In this document: piece by piece, positions 62,652-64,000 of the stretch | Numbering within the stretch: position 1 is the stretch's first letter | Layout: every line of letters begins with the position of its first letter | From: Tardiphaga sp. vice304 | Lineage (GTDB): Bacteria; Pseudomonadota; Alphaproteobacteria; Rhizobiales; Xanthobacteraceae | DNA length: 64,000 nt | Reading direction: 5' to 3' | Assembly: GCF_007018905.1 (NCBI RefSeq) | Contig: NZ_CP041402.1 | Span: 4,142,001 to 4,206,000 of the forward strand | The notes under the pieces: generated by a model | What the model was told of the DNA's origin: nothing | Seen by the model: only the letters and a program-made list of their open reading frames with translations | Database searches by the model: none | Made by a program: the position numbers and the translations under genes

Positions 62652-63962
62652 CTATGGCTTAAAAGACCGCTCTAAGAGCTTCAGCGCACGTCGTATTACG
62701 CGCAGAGTACGAGGACGGTGATGCATCGCAGTTGAAACCTTCGTTACGAGCTGCCAGCTCGGTGAAGCAGTCAGTGAAGAATGCCGCGCAAACAGTTCAG
62801 CCAGGGTCGTCTCGTATCTAAGAACCATCTCGTCAAAGCCAGCATCGCGAGATTGTAACTGTTTACGAAGAGCTGCGACCGACTCTTCGCAAGTTGCGAG
62901 TGAAGCCTTAAGATTTGAAAAAGCTTTATCGTTAGTTGTCTTTGCGACAGCGAGGCTCTCGGTCAAATACTCGATTCTTTGGATGTTGAACGGATCCAAC
63001 GTGCCTGCAAGGGTTTGAAATAGGCGAAAATCCTCCGGCTGCCGCGCGGCGTCATAAAAATAATCCAGCGCGAATTGCTGATATTCGACCCGGGAACTTT
63101 TGCTCGCGAAAAGGGCTAGGCAATGCGCAACTTCATCATCAGATGCCGGAAGGTCAGCAGAGACCTCGCCAATGATATCTCGGAATTGGCTTGCGTTGAG
63201 GTGACAGAATTGCTTCAAAATCTTTGAAAGTTCAAACGAGCTTCTTAGTTTTGTGTCCTGCCGTGGTGCGCTCATATTTGCTTGACGGTCTCGTATTCGA
63301 AATGCAGTAATTTCGTCCGGAAGTAAATGAATGTTATGCCCGGCTATGAGCATCCGGATCCACATGTCAAAATCTTGCAAATTTGTGAACCGGGGATCAT
63401 AGGCTCCAACATCTTCATAAGCTTCGCGGCGTACCATTGCGGTCGGGGCGCAGAGGCAATTTCCGCCCAGTAAAAACTGTCTAAGCCAGGTAGTGCGCGA
63501 GAAGTCTGGAAAACTCAGAGGCAAGTTAAAGTCGTTGTAAGTGGCAGTGGGTTCGTTGGCCTCGCCGACCGGATACGGAAGGCCAAATACAAGTGAAACA
63601 TTTGGATTCGCGTCAAGAAAAGTTACCTGTTTTTTTAGCCTATCTGGCAGAGCCCAATCATCTGAATTAAGGATGGCGAGATACCGGCCGCGTGCCCGCG
63701 CGACTGTGAGGTTCATAGCTGTTGAAATGCCGTGATTGAACGGAAGCGCCTCGATGTGAATGCGCGGATCTGTGAAGCTACGAAGTATACTGAGAGTGTC
63801 ATCCGTCGAGCCGTCATCCGTCACGACAATTTCGAAATCCTGGAACGATTGTTCCAGGACACTCTCTATAGTCTGTCTGACGTAAGAGGCATGATTGTAT
63901 GACTTGATCAAAATCGAAACGACAGGTTCTCTATGAGGGTCGTTAGCGGAAAAATGTGTCAT
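62652..63962 (-). CDS. Family 2 glycosyltransferase with C-terminal extension
   Basis: In this 436-aa product residues ~12-230 are a GT-A domain: VSILIKSYNHASYVRQTIES, EIVVTDDGSTDDTLSILRS, the DxD-type ILNSDDWALPDRL, and NLQDFDMWIRMLIAG with the catalytic Asp region. Residues ~330-436 are helical, with coiled-coil-like FSNLKASLATCEESVAALRK and a basic end (HRPRTLRVIRRALKLL). It adds a sugar to a surface glycan; donor and acceptor are unknown. AGAGGGTGA lies before the ATG. The gene may be the first of a polysaccharide cluster outside the window. Confidence 0.9.
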   Translation of the reverse strand: MTHFSANDPHREPVVSILIKSYNHASYVRQTIESVLEQSFQDFEIVVTDDGSTDDTLSILRSFTDPRIHIEALPFNHGISTAMNLTVARARGRYLAILNSDDWALPDRLKKQVTFLDANPNVSLVFGLPYPVGEANEPTATYNDFNLPLSFPDFSRTTWLRQFLLGGNCLCAPTAMVRREAYEDVGAYDPRFTNLQDFDMWIRMLIAGHNIHLLPDEITAFRIRDRQANMSAPRQDTKLRSSFELSKILKQFCHLNASQFRDIIGEVSADLPASDDEVAHCLALFASKSSRVEYQQFALDYFYDAARQPEDFRLFQTLAGTLDPFNIQRIEYLTESLAVAKTTNDKAFSNLKASLATCEESVAALRKQLQSRDAGFDEMVLRYETTLAELFARHSSLTASPSWQLVTKVSTAMHHRPRTLRVIRRALKLLERSFKP

Positions 63963-64000
63963 TATGTCACCCTCTGGCCCCGGTAGCCCGCAATGCCGCG

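Overview
The window reads as chromosome of a high-GC alphaproteobacterium of the Bradyrhizobium / Rhodopseudomonas group (Nitrobacteraceae). The reasons are the bradyrhizobial type of flagellin, the alphaproteobacterial flagellar regulators FliX, FlaF and FlbT, a DksA with only one of the four zinc cysteines, several stacked branched-chain-type ABC transporters, and the many GC-rich palindromic intergenic repeats typical of these genomes. No rRNA, tRNA, CRISPR array or complete insertion sequence was found.

Layout. (1) 1-5900: purine ring breakdown. It holds the end of a xanthine-dehydrogenase-type molybdenum subunit, cofactor-free uricase, a decayed NCS2 purine permease, a fused OHCU decarboxylase/HIU hydrolase, allantoinase PuuE and a DUF3830 protein. 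Together these carry xanthine through urate, HIU, OHCU and allantoin to allantoate. (2) 6100-8500: a DUF808 membrane protein, a 52-aa protein overlapping a DsbB-like protein, and DksA. (3) 8600-27400: a flagellar block with fliX, flgI, a rod-binding protein and a FlgN-like protein, flaF, flbT, three flagellins (two of them a near-identical tandem pair), a TPR/GT41 glycosyltransferase that probably glycosylates flagellin, and a flgE-flgK-flgL operon behind a consensus sigma-54 promoter. (4) 27600-30800: Tat-exported MsrB, a FAD oxidoreductase, a SixA-type phosphatase and a universal stress protein.

(5) 30980-56400: three branched-chain-type (Liv/HAAT) ABC systems. The first, on the minus strand, ends in a MetE-core methyltransferase. 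The second is complete and follows purU, a HemD-like gene and a double-domain CaiB CoA-transferase. The third is interleaved with a long-chain acyl-CoA synthetase and a PaaK-like ligase, which suggests import and CoA activation of an aromatic or fatty acid. (6) 56500-64000: an accessory region, mostly AT-richer than the rest. It has two copies of an uncharacterised two-gene module (a ~215-aa protein followed by a ~140-aa protein with an N-terminal NRxNxxxSTGP...NAxxHGL motif) on either side of a GC-rich gtrA / TVP38 / AGE-epimerase segment, then an orphan coiled-coil-like gene and a family 2 glycosyltransferase. The duplicated module is the best candidate here for an undescribed system.

All calls come from reading the sequence. 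No database search was run, and family names rest on recognised motifs and gene order.
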